NCBI GenBank assembly: GCA_023399675.1
Contig: JAEWOM010000254.1
Location: 1-6,184 of the forward strand
DNA length: 6,184 nt
From: Bacteroidota bacterium
Lineage (GTDB): Bacteria > Bacteroidota > Bacteroidia > Flavobacteriales > Weeksellaceae
Direction: 5' to 3'
A program made the position numbers and the translations under genes. Every line of letters starts with the position of its first letter. Position 1 is the first letter of the stretch. The notes beneath the pieces are model-generated. The model was given only the letters and a program-made list of their open reading frames with translations, made no database searches and was not told the origin of the DNA. This document shows positions 1 to 6,184 of the stretch, piece by piece.

Positions 1-568
1 GTCCTTCCACCATATACATCATGGAACCGACAATGACATTGAAAATCATCAGAAACAGCAGGAAAATATAGATTTTTCGGGAGCTGTTTTTCAAGGCTTT
101 TACGATGAGGTAACCGTCGTTCATGAAATCCAGCAGATTCAGAATCCGGAAAATTCTGAGCATTCTGAGCATACGGATGATCAGGAAAAATTTGGTAACC
201 GGGAAGAAGAGACTCAGGTAAAACGGAACAATTGCCAGGAGATCGATAATCCCGAAAAAACTGAAGATATAGTCCTTCTTATTGCGTATGGTAATGATTC
301 TTAATACATATTCAATCGTGAAAATGACTGAGATAATGATTTCCAGAACCACAAAAACAGTGTGGTATTTCAGGTCAAAAGACGGCACACTTTCCATCAT
401 AACGATGAAGGTGCTTAGAAAAATAAGAACCAGCAGGCTGACGTCAAATATTTTACCAAGCGGCGTGTCGGCCCGGTAGATGATCCTGAAGAGCTGACGC
501 TTCCACTTTTTGCGCTCCGCAACGAAGTTGTTTTCCTTCTCTATGGCGTGTTGTCCGTGGCTTTCCAT
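1..568 (-). CDS. Voltage-gated ion channel, probably potassium (N-terminal part; 3' end outside window)
   Basis: This is an inner-membrane cation channel of the Ion_trans family, probably K+ selective, visible for 189 residues from ATG at 568-566. After a charged cytoplasmic N-terminus (1-38), S1 spans about 41-59. S2 spans 70-92 and ends in the motif FTIEYVLR. S3 spans 101-120 with Asp109. S4 spans 128-145 and has Arg132, Arg135, Arg138 and Arg141 at exact three-residue steps (RMLRMLRIFR), the hallmark of a voltage sensor. S5 spans about 163-187. The window ends at YMVEG, just before the expected pore helix and selectivity filter, so K+ selectivity (TVGYGD) is inferred and not seen. Bacterial relatives of this type usually run to roughly 270-300 residues. 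The gene is divergent from the Nif3 gene, with only 40 bp between starts. The frame is uninterrupted, and it was read directly from the reverse complement. Confidence 0.93.
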   Translation of the reverse strand, partial: MESHGQHAIEKENNFVAERKKWKRQLFRIIYRADTPLGKIFDVSLLVLIFLSTFIVMMESVPSFDLKYHTVFVVLEIIISVIFTIEYVLRIITIRNKKDYIFSFFGIIDLLAIVPFYLSLFFPVTKFFLIIRMLRMLRIFRILNLLDFMNDGYLIVKALKNSSRKIYIFLLFLMIFNVIVGSMMYMVEG

Positions 569-594
569 TATAGAAAATATTCCTACTTTAGATG

Positions 595-602
595 CAAACT
601 TA
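595..602 (-). promoter_or_regulatory. Candidate -7 element for the ion channel gene
   Basis: Read on the minus strand this is TAAGTTTG, an exact match to the Bacteroidota -7 consensus TANNTTTG, 26 bp upstream of the channel ATG at 568. That would give a 5' leader of about 20 nt. No clear TTG (-33 element) is found about 19 bp further upstream, which here lies inside the first codons of the Nif3 gene. The site is therefore only a partial promoter match. Confidence 0.3.
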
Positions 603-608
603 GCAAAA

Positions 609-1706
609 ATGAAGTTAAAAGAAGTCGTAAAAGAAATTGAAAATTCGTTTCAGTTGTCTTTGGCTGAAGATTTTGATAATGTTGGGCTGCTTTGCGGAAA
701 TCCGGAACGAGATATTTCAGGAATTCTGGTTTGTCATGATGCATTGGAACAGGTTGTAGATGAGGCAATTAACAGCGGTTCGGATTTGATAGTCTGTTTT
801 CATCCGATTATTTTTTCCGGACTTAAATCGTTAACCGGAAAAAATTATGTTGAAAGAGCGGTTTTGAGAGCTATTGAGAACAAAATCGCCATTTACGCAA
901 TACACACCGCCTTTGATAATGATTATTTTGGCGTGAATTACAGAATCTGTGAAGAACTGGGGTTGGTTGATCAGCAGATTTTGATGCCGAAGAAAGAAAT
1001 GCTGCAGCAACTCATTGTGTATGTGCCGAAAGAGGACGCAGATCAGGTGCGGGAAGCTGTTTTTGAAGCAGGTGCCGGACAAATCGGTTTTTACGACGAA
1101 TGCAGTTTCCAGGTTGCAGGAAACGGAACGTTCAGGCCGTTGCCGGGTTCCGATCCAACCACGGGTAAAGAAATGGTTCGTGAGCAGGCAGACGAAGTCA
1201 TGCTGTATTTTATTTTTGAAAATTACAGGCAGCGCGGAATCATCGCTGCGATGAAAAAAGCGCATCCGTACGAGGAAGTAGCCTATCAGATCTATAGCCT
1301 CGATATCGAAAATCAGTATGCCGGACTGGGAAGATTCGGTGATTTTGAAAAGGAAATGGAAGAAGAGCAGTTTTTGAATTTGGTGAAAGAACGTTTTGAT
1401 CTGCACATCATTCGACATTCCGGTTTCTGCGGTAAAAAAATCAAAAGGGTCGGCGTTCTCGGCGGCAGTGGTGCATCGGGCATAAAATCAGCGATTTCCA
1501 AAGGTTGCGACGCTTACCTTACCGGCGACGTAAAGTATCACGATTTTTTTCAGGCTGAAGGGAAAATGCTCATCTGCGACATTGGTCATTTCGAATCGGA
1601 ACAGTTTGTGGTTCAGCAAATATTTGAGATTTTATCGGAAAAATTTCCTAAATTTGCAGTCTTAAAATCGGAGGTAAATACTAATCCCGTTAATTATTTT
1701 TTATAG
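609..1706 (+). CDS. Nif3/DUF34 family dinuclear metal-centre protein (YqfO-like, with inserted PII-like domain)
   Basis: This 365-residue cytoplasmic protein belongs to the NIF3/DUF34 family, often labelled 'GTP cyclohydrolase 1 type 2 homolog'. Family members form toroidal hexamers with a two-metal site, and their cellular role is unsettled. The N-terminal half (1-125) has DFDNVGLLCG (21-30), FHPIIFSGLKSLTG (64-77) and IHTAFDN (98-104). An inserted domain (about 133-235) carries the YqfO-type signature AHPYEEVAYQIY. The C-terminal half has VGVLGGSGA (281-289), LTGDVKYHD (304-312) and DIGHFESEQF (324-333). Expected metal ligands are His65, His99, Asp103, His327 and Glu331. The residue before His65, His in the usual HHP motif, is Phe64. 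I chose the ATG at 609 because homology begins at MKLKEV; the in-frame ATG at 510 would overlap the divergent channel gene and adds unrelated residues. There is no Shine-Dalgarno motif. A weak -7-like TACTTTAG lies at 584-591. Confidence 0.95.
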   Translation: MKLKEVVKEIENSFQLSLAEDFDNVGLLCGNPERDISGILVCHDALEQVVDEAINSGSDLIVCFHPIIFSGLKSLTGKNYVERAVLRAIENKIAIYAIHTAFDNDYFGVNYRICEELGLVDQQILMPKKEMLQQLIVYVPKEDADQVREAVFEAGAGQIGFYDECSFQVAGNGTFRPLPGSDPTTGKEMVREQADEVMLYFIFENYRQRGIIAAMKKAHPYEEVAYQIYSLDIENQYAGLGRFGDFEKEMEEEQFLNLVKERFDLHIIRHSGFCGKKIKRVGVLGGSGASGIKSAISKGCDAYLTGDVKYHDFFQAEGKMLICDIGHFESEQFVVQQIFEILSEKFPKFAVLKSEVNTNPVNYFL

Positions 1707-1709
1707 AAA

Positions 1710-2489
1710 ATGGCAAAGAAAAACGTAGAAATTTCTGTTGAGGAAAAGCTGAGAGCGCTGTACGATTTGCAGATTATCGACTCCCGACTGGACGATATCC
1801 GCAATACAAGAGGAGAGCTGCCTATTGAAGTGGAAGACCTTGAAATTGAAATTGAGGGATTACAGAAAAGAGCTGAAAAATACGAAACCGAAATAAAAGA
1901 GCAGAACGCAGAAATCAGCACAAAAAACGAGGTGATTAACCACGCTAAAACACTTATTGACAAATATAAAGCGCAGCAGGACAACGTTCGCAACAACAAA
2001 GAATTCGAAGCCCTGGGTAAGGAAATCGAATTTCAGGAACTGGAAATTGAACTTTCTGAAAAAAGAATCCGCGAGTTCGATTCGAAAATCGCAATGAAGA
2101 ACGAAACGCTTTCAGAACTGGTTTCAAAAATCGACGAATACCGCGAGCATTTGAAATTCAAGAAGGAAGAACTTGAAGGTCTGATCGCAGAAACGCAGAA
2201 AGAAGAAGAGTATCTGCTGGAAAAATCCAAAGAATTCGCTGCAAAAATTGATGAGCGTCTGCTGAATTCTTACCAAAGAATCCGCGAAAACTCCAACACC
2301 GGACTTGCGGTTGTCGGTCTGGAAAGAGGTGCTGCTAAAGGTTCCTTCTTCACTATCCCGCCACAGAAACAAATGGAAATTGCACAGCGCAAGAAAATCA
2401 TTATCGACGAGCACAGTGGCAAAATCCTGGTTGATGACGAACTCGTACAGGAAGAAAACGAGAAAATGAAAGATGTAATCAAATTCTGA
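1710..2489 (+). CDS. CT398-like coiled-coil protein with degenerate C-terminal zinc ribbon
   Basis: This 259-residue cytoplasmic protein has the layout of the bacterial CT398/'C4-type zinc ribbon domain' family. A long, highly charged coiled-coil hairpin (about 10-190, rich in Glu, Lys, Ile and Leu) is followed by a small C-terminal domain (195-250). The sequence LAVVGLERGAAKGSFFTIPP (199-218) and IIDEHSG (231-237) align by eye with the zinc ribbon. However, the two CxxC knuckles are replaced by Ala209/Ser212 and Asp233/Ser236, and the whole protein contains no cysteine, so it should not bind zinc in the usual way. Function is not established; family members have been linked to secretion and to chaperone or tethering roles in some bacteria. 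The ATG lies 3 bp after the Nif3 stop, which implies co-transcription and probable translational coupling. Pairing with Nif3 recurs in many bacteria. Transcription likely ends at the hairpin at 2510-2540. Confidence 0.9.
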   Translation: MAKKNVEISVEEKLRALYDLQIIDSRLDDIRNTRGELPIEVEDLEIEIEGLQKRAEKYETEIKEQNAEISTKNEVINHAKTLIDKYKAQQDNVRNNKEFEALGKEIEFQELEIELSEKRIREFDSKIAMKNETLSELVSKIDEYREHLKFKKEELEGLIAETQKEEEYLLEKSKEFAAKIDERLLNSYQRIRENSNTGLAVVGLERGAAKGSFFTIPPQKQMEIAQRKKIIIDEHSGKILVDDELVQEENEKMKDVIKF

Positions 2490-2509
2490 TTTTTCTGATT
2501 AAATAAAAC

Positions 2510-2540
2510 AAATCCCTGTTGCATGGCAACGGGGATTTTT
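2510..2540 (+). terminator. Rho-independent terminator, probably bidirectional
   Basis: The arms 2510-2522 and 2526-2538 pair over 13 bp, with one T-G wobble, around a 3-base loop (ATG). A run of five T (2536-2540) closes the plus-strand side. On the minus strand the same hairpin is followed by a T-rich stretch (the complement of AAATAAAACA at 2501-2510). It sits 20 bp after the CT398-like stop and 38 bp past the permease stop, so it can serve both convergent genes. Confidence 0.88.
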
Positions 2541-2578
2541 ATTTGATTGCGATTGCAGATACGAAAAGCTGCAATATA

Positions 2579-4255
2579 TTACGGCTGATTTTCAGTCCGC
2601 AATTTGCTGTTTTTCTTGCCGTACAGGAAGTAAATCAGCAGTCCTGCCGCGAACCAGAGCCCGAACCAGATCCAGTTGTTGTGGGTCATTCCAGTGAGAA
2701 GATACAGACAGGAACTCAAGCCCAGAAGCGGGATGAGATTGAGGTTTTTCATGAAAGCAAGTACCATCAGCCCGACATTGATCAGCAGGAAAAAGAACAC
2801 CGACATACGGAATTCGCCGTCATCGGGATCACTCCAGTCCATCAGATTATGGAAAAACTCAGGTTGCCAGTAGTAAAATCCGAAAACACCGCTCAAAAAC
2901 AGCAGCGGGAACACAAATCTCGAGCTGATAAACGGCATGTGGAAGCGCCCTTTCACTTTTTCTTTGGGTGGCATCAGCAGAATCCCGCCATTCACGAGCA
3001 CGAATGCGAAAATGGTTCCGATACTGGTGAAATCGAGGATAAATGATTTGTCCGTAAACAGAATCGGAAGTCCCACCGCAATTCCGGTGATGACTGTAGC
3101 AAATCCGGGTGTTTTATATTTTTCACTGATATGCGAAAACTTTTTGGGTAGTAAACCGTCCCGACTCATCGCATACCATATTCTGGGCTGCCCCATTTGA
3201 AATACGAGCAGCACGGAAGTGATAGCAATAATCGCTGTTACCGCCACCGTGAATTCCATCCAGGGCAGATTCCCGTTTTCAGGTGCAAAAATAAATGCGA
3301 GAGGATCGCCGATTCCGTCGAATTTGCGGTAATCCACCATGCCGGTCAGGATTAGCGTCAGACAGATGTAAATGGTGGTACTCAGCACGAGCGCAATGAT
3401 CATTCCACGCGGTAAATTTCTTTGTGGATTTTTCGTTTCTTCAGAAAGCACACTCAAGGCATCAAATCCGATATACGCGAAGAACACACCGGAAACCGCT
3501 GCCATGACGCCGGAAAAACCGTTGGGCATAATGCTTTTTACGCCTTCACTGTTTACTGGAGTCCAGTTTTCGGCATTGATGTAAAAAAAGCCGATTCCGA
3601 TGATCAGAAAAATTACGGCAAGCTTCAACAGTACCAGCAGATTATTGAAGTTTTTACTTTCCTTAATGCCGATGTAAACGAGTGCCGTAATCATCGCATT
3701 GATCAGCAGTGCCGGAATATCGAGGATGAATTTTAAATTTCCCAGCAATGGAGCTGTGTTCCAGGCATTGATCAGTTCTTTGTTTGTCGAGCCGTTTTCA
3801 ATTGCTTTTTTCGCTTCGGGGTAACTCGTCGAGAGATAATCCGGGAAGTGAAAGCCAAGTCTTTCGAGAAAACTCGTAAAATAATCGCTCCATGAAAAAG
3901 CCACATAAATATTTCCGAAGGAGTATTCCATAATCAGAGCCCATCCGATAATCCAGGCCATAAGCTCGCCGAAACTCGCATAAGCATAGGTATAAGCAGA
4001 TCCTGCATTCGGAATTCGGCTGGCAAATTCTGCATAAGACATCGCGGTGAAAGCACAGGCCAATCCGCAAATAATGTACAGGGATATTACGCCCGGACCA
4101 CCACGGAAAATCGCTTCGCCCAGACTTGAAAAACTTCCGGCTCCGATGATTGCTGCCAGTCCGAAAAAAACGATGTCCCACATTCCGAGAACGCGGTGAA
4201 GGTTGGTTGATTGGTCTTCAGCATTGTATTTTTTTCGCCGAAAAAGTTGGTTCAT
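2579..4255 (-). CDS. APC superfamily amino acid permease (CAT-like, about 14 transmembrane segments)
   Basis: This 558-residue inner-membrane transporter very likely takes up amino acids by cation-coupled symport or exchange; the substrate cannot be read from sequence. Hydrophobic segments lie near 26-48, 55-77, 95-117, 176-196, 204-226, 247-269, 284-306, 333-355, 386-400, 408-428, 446-463, 483-502, 506-522 and 527-545. Fourteen segments fit the cationic amino acid transporter (CAT) branch better than the 12 of most APC families. Signatures are the unwound TM1 glycine motif IIGAGSF (36-42), SRIPNAGSAYTYAYASFGE (79-97), the TM6 segment FFAYIGFDALS (258-268) followed by EETKNPQRNLPRG, and the loop YAMSRDGLLPKKF with KTPGF (361-385). 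The start at 4255 places a short charged N-terminus before TM1, as expected; no Shine-Dalgarno motif precedes it. It is convergent with the CT398-like gene, divergent from the TPR gene, and appears to be transcribed alone. The frame is intact. Confidence 0.95.
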   Translation of the reverse strand: MNQLFRRKKYNAEDQSTNLHRVLGMWDIVFFGLAAIIGAGSFSSLGEAIFRGGPGVISLYIICGLACAFTAMSYAEFASRIPNAGSAYTYAYASFGELMAWIIGWALIMEYSFGNIYVAFSWSDYFTSFLERLGFHFPDYLSTSYPEAKKAIENGSTNKELINAWNTAPLLGNLKFILDIPALLINAMITALVYIGIKESKNFNNLLVLLKLAVIFLIIGIGFFYINAENWTPVNSEGVKSIMPNGFSGVMAAVSGVFFAYIGFDALSVLSEETKNPQRNLPRGMIIALVLSTTIYICLTLILTGMVDYRKFDGIGDPLAFIFAPENGNLPWMEFTVAVTAIIAITSVLLVFQMGQPRIWYAMSRDGLLPKKFSHISEKYKTPGFATVITGIAVGLPILFTDKSFILDFTSIGTIFAFVLVNGGILLMPPKEKVKGRFHMPFISSRFVFPLLFLSGVFGFYYWQPEFFHNLMDWSDPDDGEFRMSVFFFLLINVGLMVLAFMKNLNLIPLLGLSSCLYLLTGMTHNNWIWFGLWFAAGLLIYFLYGKKNSKLRTENQP

Positions 4256-4272
4256 CAGTTTTCTATTTATAA

Positions 4273-4280
4273 CAAATGTA
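4273..4280 (-). promoter_or_regulatory. Candidate -7 element for the permease gene
   Basis: On the minus strand this reads TACATTTG, an exact fit to TANNTTTG, 17 bp upstream of the permease ATG. The upstream -33 element is poor: the nearest candidate is CTG (complement of 4305-4307), 24 bp away, not TTG at about 19 bp. The implied leader would be very short, roughly 10 nt. Confidence 0.35.
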
Positions 4281-4436
4281 ATGAAACGCTGGAAAAGTGA
4301 TATTCAGGTTCGGTATTTCGTTGATGAAAAATGATAGTGAAATGGTGAGATTTCTACATTCAGGCAATTCGATGTCGGGTTTTTTCAGTGATCTGATATG
4401 CCACTAAATCATCAGGCATCGAAACATTTGTAACAC

Positions 4437-4445
4437 TTATCCACA
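4437..4445 (+). promoter_or_regulatory. Perfect DnaA box
   Basis: The sequence TTATCCACA is identical to the high-affinity DnaA box found in oriC of many bacteria. It lies in the divergent intergenic region, 84 bp upstream of the TPR gene start and 22 bp from the candidate -33 element. No second exact or one-mismatch TTATNCACA box was seen nearby, so a full origin is not supported. It may be a chance match or a DnaA-controlled promoter site. Confidence 0.4.
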
Positions 4446-4466
4446 AATTAACATTAAGCTCAAAAC

Positions 4467-4497
4467 TTGTCTGTATAATAAGTTTTCAATATTTTCG
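4467..4497 (+). promoter_or_regulatory. Candidate Bacteroidota-type promoter for the TPR gene
   Basis: TTG at 4467-4469 is followed after 20 bp by TATTTTCG (4490-4497), which matches seven of eight positions of the TANNTTTG form, counting the two free ones. The spacing fits the usual -33/-7 geometry, and the site ends 32 bp before the ATG at 4530. An overlapping TAAGTTTT (4479-4486) is an alternative -7 but lacks a TTG at the right distance. Confidence 0.4.
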
Positions 4498-4529
4498 TTG
4501 ATAAATTAATTCTTTTCTAAATCTGCAGA

Positions 4530-6184
4530 ATGAATTCGAAGAAAATCTTTTTGGCCGGTGCCGTATTCTTTTACGGATTATCACAGGCCCAGCTTTCTCA
4601 CTATTTTAACGACCGCGATCAGTACAAATATAATTTAGCAGAAAACCTTTATCAAACCCGGGTTTTCAACGCTTCACAGTACGAATATGCACAGCAGTAT
4701 TTCTACAACGAAGCGCTGTCACGGTCCAAAAAGGAAGCATCTCAGTTTTTTGATAATGTTATCGGTGTCATTCTCCAGAAAAATCATGCGGAAGAAGGTT
4801 TGGCCGCTTTTATCAAAGAATATCCGAACACCGCATATTTCGGACAGGCAAATCTTCGTTTGGCCGACTATTACCTGGTACAGAAAGATTTTGACAAAGC
4901 ACTGGAGACGCTCGAAAAAGTGAACCCGGTCCATCTGTCGCGCGAGGAAAACACTGATTATATCCTGAAACTCGGCTACGCAAAATTTATGGCGGGCGAC
5001 AGCAAGGGTGCAATCCGCGCACTTGAAGAAGCATATGACAACGGTAGTGCAGAAAACCGAAATGAAGTGGCATATATGCTCGGGCATCTCTATTATGCAG
5101 ACGGACAGAATACACAGGCGTTTCAGTACTTCGATTCTATAAAGAACAATGCCAAGTTTACAAAACTGGTGCAGCCTTATTATGTACAGATGTACTATAA
5201 TGAGAAGGATTATGATCAGGCAATTTCCGAAGGAAATGCATTGCTGAATGAAGATCTTTCCACAGCGTATAAAGCGGAGGTACACAAAATTATCGGCGAG
5301 AGTTATTTCATGAAAGGGGATTATCAGGCCGCGTATCCGCATCTGAAAATTTTTGCGGAAAGCAAAGACAACCCAAGCGAAAGCGATCTTTACGAAATGG
5401 GATTCGTCGCTGCACAGCTTCAGAAATATGATGAGGCCGTATCCTATTACAATCAGTTGATCAATTCAAATTCTGCGCTGTCGCAAAATGCGTATTATCA
5501 GCTCGGAAATGCATATTTTCTAACGAACAGCAAACAGGAAGCACTTTCAGCATTCCGTTCCGCAAGTCAGATGACTTATGACTCGTCGGTTCAGCAACTG
5601 GCACATGAACAGTATGCGAAGTTGAGCTACGATATCGGAAACCCGTTCGAAGCTGCTCCGAAAGTGATACAGGACTATATTTCAAAATATCCTTCCGGAG
5701 AAAAAACCGCCGAAATGAGAAGGCTGCTCGTTAAGTCTTACCTGTATTCCGGTGATTATAAAGAGACGCTCGCAGCGATTGACAAACTGCAGACACCAAC
5801 GCCGGAAACCACTAAGATAGATCAGGAAGTTTCTTATCTGCTTGGAACAGAGGAATTTAATAAAGGAAATCTCGCTGAAGCAGAACGCTATTTTAAAAGG
5901 AGTCTGAAATCGGATACGAATAAAGAGTTTTACAACCGCACCAATTACTGGCTCGCACAGACCTATTATCAGCAGGGAAATTATCCGGCAGCGATTACCG
6001 GTTTCGAACGGTTGCTCACTGCCGAGACTTTTCCTGAGAAACAGCAGCTGCATTACGATTTGGGCTATGCATTCTTTAAAGCGAAAGATTTTGATAGGGC
6101 ACAGTATCATTTCCGGGAATATCTGGTGAATCCGAAACCGGAATTCAGAAATGACGCAAACCTGAGACTTGCTGATACCTATTA
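4530..6184 (+). CDS. Exported tetratricopeptide-repeat protein (C-terminal part outside window)
   Basis: The frame is open for 551 residues from ATG at 4530 and runs off the right edge. Residues 1-20 form a signal peptide: Lys4-Lys5, a hydrophobic core IFLAGAVFFYG, then S-Q-A with probable signal peptidase I cleavage before Gln21. No lipobox cysteine is present, so it is a periplasmic or outer-membrane-associated protein and not a lipoprotein. The rest is a nearly continuous array of helix-pair repeats of TPR type. Clear units lie near 103-136, 143-173, 178-208, 250-280, 285-315, 318-350, 434-462, 471-500, 506-535 and from 541. Repeated features are an LG/LA..YY first helix, and QKDFDKALE-, GDYQAAYP- or GNLAEAERYF-like turns with a second helix. 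Such arrays are protein-protein scaffolds. Flavobacteria commonly carry a TPR protein of around 1000 residues of this style, so roughly half may be missing. Its partners and exact role are unknown. Confidence 0.9.
   Translation, partial: MNSKKIFLAGAVFFYGLSQAQLSHYFNDRDQYKYNLAENLYQTRVFNASQYEYAQQYFYNEALSRSKKEASQFFDNVIGVILQKNHAEEGLAAFIKEYPNTAYFGQANLRLADYYLVQKDFDKALETLEKVNPVHLSREENTDYILKLGYAKFMAGDSKGAIRALEEAYDNGSAENRNEVAYMLGHLYYADGQNTQAFQYFDSIKNNAKFTKLVQPYYVQMYYNEKDYDQAISEGNALLNEDLSTAYKAEVHKIIGESYFMKGDYQAAYPHLKIFAESKDNPSESDLYEMGFVAAQLQKYDEAVSYYNQLINSNSALSQNAYYQLGNAYFLTNSKQEALSAFRSASQMTYDSSVQQLAHEQYAKLSYDIGNPFEAAPKVIQDYISKYPSGEKTAEMRRLLVKSYLYSGDYKETLAAIDKLQTPTPETTKIDQEVSYLLGTEEFNKGNLAEAERYFKRSLKSDTNKEFYNRTNYWLAQTYYQQGNYPAAITGFERLLTAETFPEKQQLHYDLGYAFFKAKDFDRAQYHFREYLVNPKPEFRNDANLRLADTY

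Larger units (their letters stand above)
4256..4529. other. Divergent intergenic region between permease and TPR genes
   Basis: These 274 bp hold the start regions of two divergent genes. No open frame with protein-like character, tRNA or recognisable RNA fold was found. Contents seen: a TANNTTTG match facing the permease, a TTG-N20-TATTTTCG candidate facing the TPR gene, one exact DnaA box, three related CAGG-containing words about 52-56 bp apart, and an imperfect inverted repeat (4368-4376 and 4415-4423). The right half (about 4440-4525) is distinctly AT-rich. Confidence 0.7.

Noticed and set aside
282..479. Plus-strand 65-codon open frame
   Set aside because: It lies antisense to the voltage-sensor region of the ion channel, whose conserved S4 arginines show that the minus strand is the coding one. 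Its protein is a compositionally odd shadow.
510..608. N-terminal extension of the Nif3 gene from an in-frame ATG at 510
   Set aside because: The extra 33 residues have no family resemblance, lie antisense over the first codons of the divergent channel gene, and precede a perfectly placed start at 609.
831..1418. 195-codon minus-strand open frame across the Nif3 gene
   Set aside because: It is fully antisense to conserved Nif3 motifs, and its translation resembles no family I know.
2519..3046. 175-codon plus-strand open frame
   Set aside because: It starts inside the terminator hairpin and runs antisense through the permease's C-terminal membrane segments. The His- and Gln-rich translation looks like a reverse-complement shadow.
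4256..4529. Chromosomal origin of replication
   Set aside because: Only one DnaA box is present. There is no cluster of boxes, no replication gene such as dnaA or dnaN nearby, and the AT-rich stretch is no more than expected for a flavobacterial promoter region.
4719..5342. 207-codon minus-strand open frame across the TPR gene
   Set aside because: It is antisense to clear TPR units and lacks an independent start context or recognisable domain.
1..6184. CRISPR array, insertion sequence, prophage, toxin-antitoxin or defence system
   Set aside because: I saw no tandem direct repeats with spacers, no transposase or integrase motifs and no terminal inverted repeats. All five genes fit ordinary chromosomal families.

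Overview
The window looks like ordinary chromosomal sequence from a Bacteroidota bacterium. It is most likely a flavobacterium of the Chryseobacterium/Kaistella (Weeksellaceae) group. This rests on family-level resemblance of the proteins, starts without a Shine-Dalgarno motif, and upstream matches to the Bacteroidota -7 element TANNTTTG. The genus assignment is inference.

Layout: (1) Positions 1-568, minus strand: the first 189 residues of a voltage-gated ion channel, cut by the left edge just before its pore. (2) Across a 40-bp divergent gap, positions 609-2489, plus strand: a tight two-gene unit with a 3-bp gap. It encodes a Nif3/DUF34 protein and a CT398-type coiled-coil protein whose C-terminal zinc ribbon has lost all its cysteines. 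(3) Positions 2510-2540: a strong hairpin that can end transcription from both sides. (4) Positions 2579-4255, minus strand: a 558-residue amino acid permease of the APC superfamily (CAT-like, about 14 membrane segments). (5) Positions 4256-4529: a 274-bp divergent intergenic region with candidate promoters for both flanking genes and one perfect DnaA box. (6) From 4530 to the right edge, plus strand: a secreted tetratricopeptide-repeat protein, 551 residues visible and still open.

The genes do not form one pathway. Two are inner-membrane transport proteins, two form a conserved cytoplasmic pair of poorly understood function, and one is an exported repeat protein. I see no mobile element, CRISPR array, RNA gene or defence system, and no convincing undescribed multigene system. 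The most interesting signal is in the Nif3/CT398 pair. The Nif3 protein has Phe in place of one of the usual metal-binding histidines, and its partner lacks every zinc-ribbon cysteine. The isolated DnaA box comes second.
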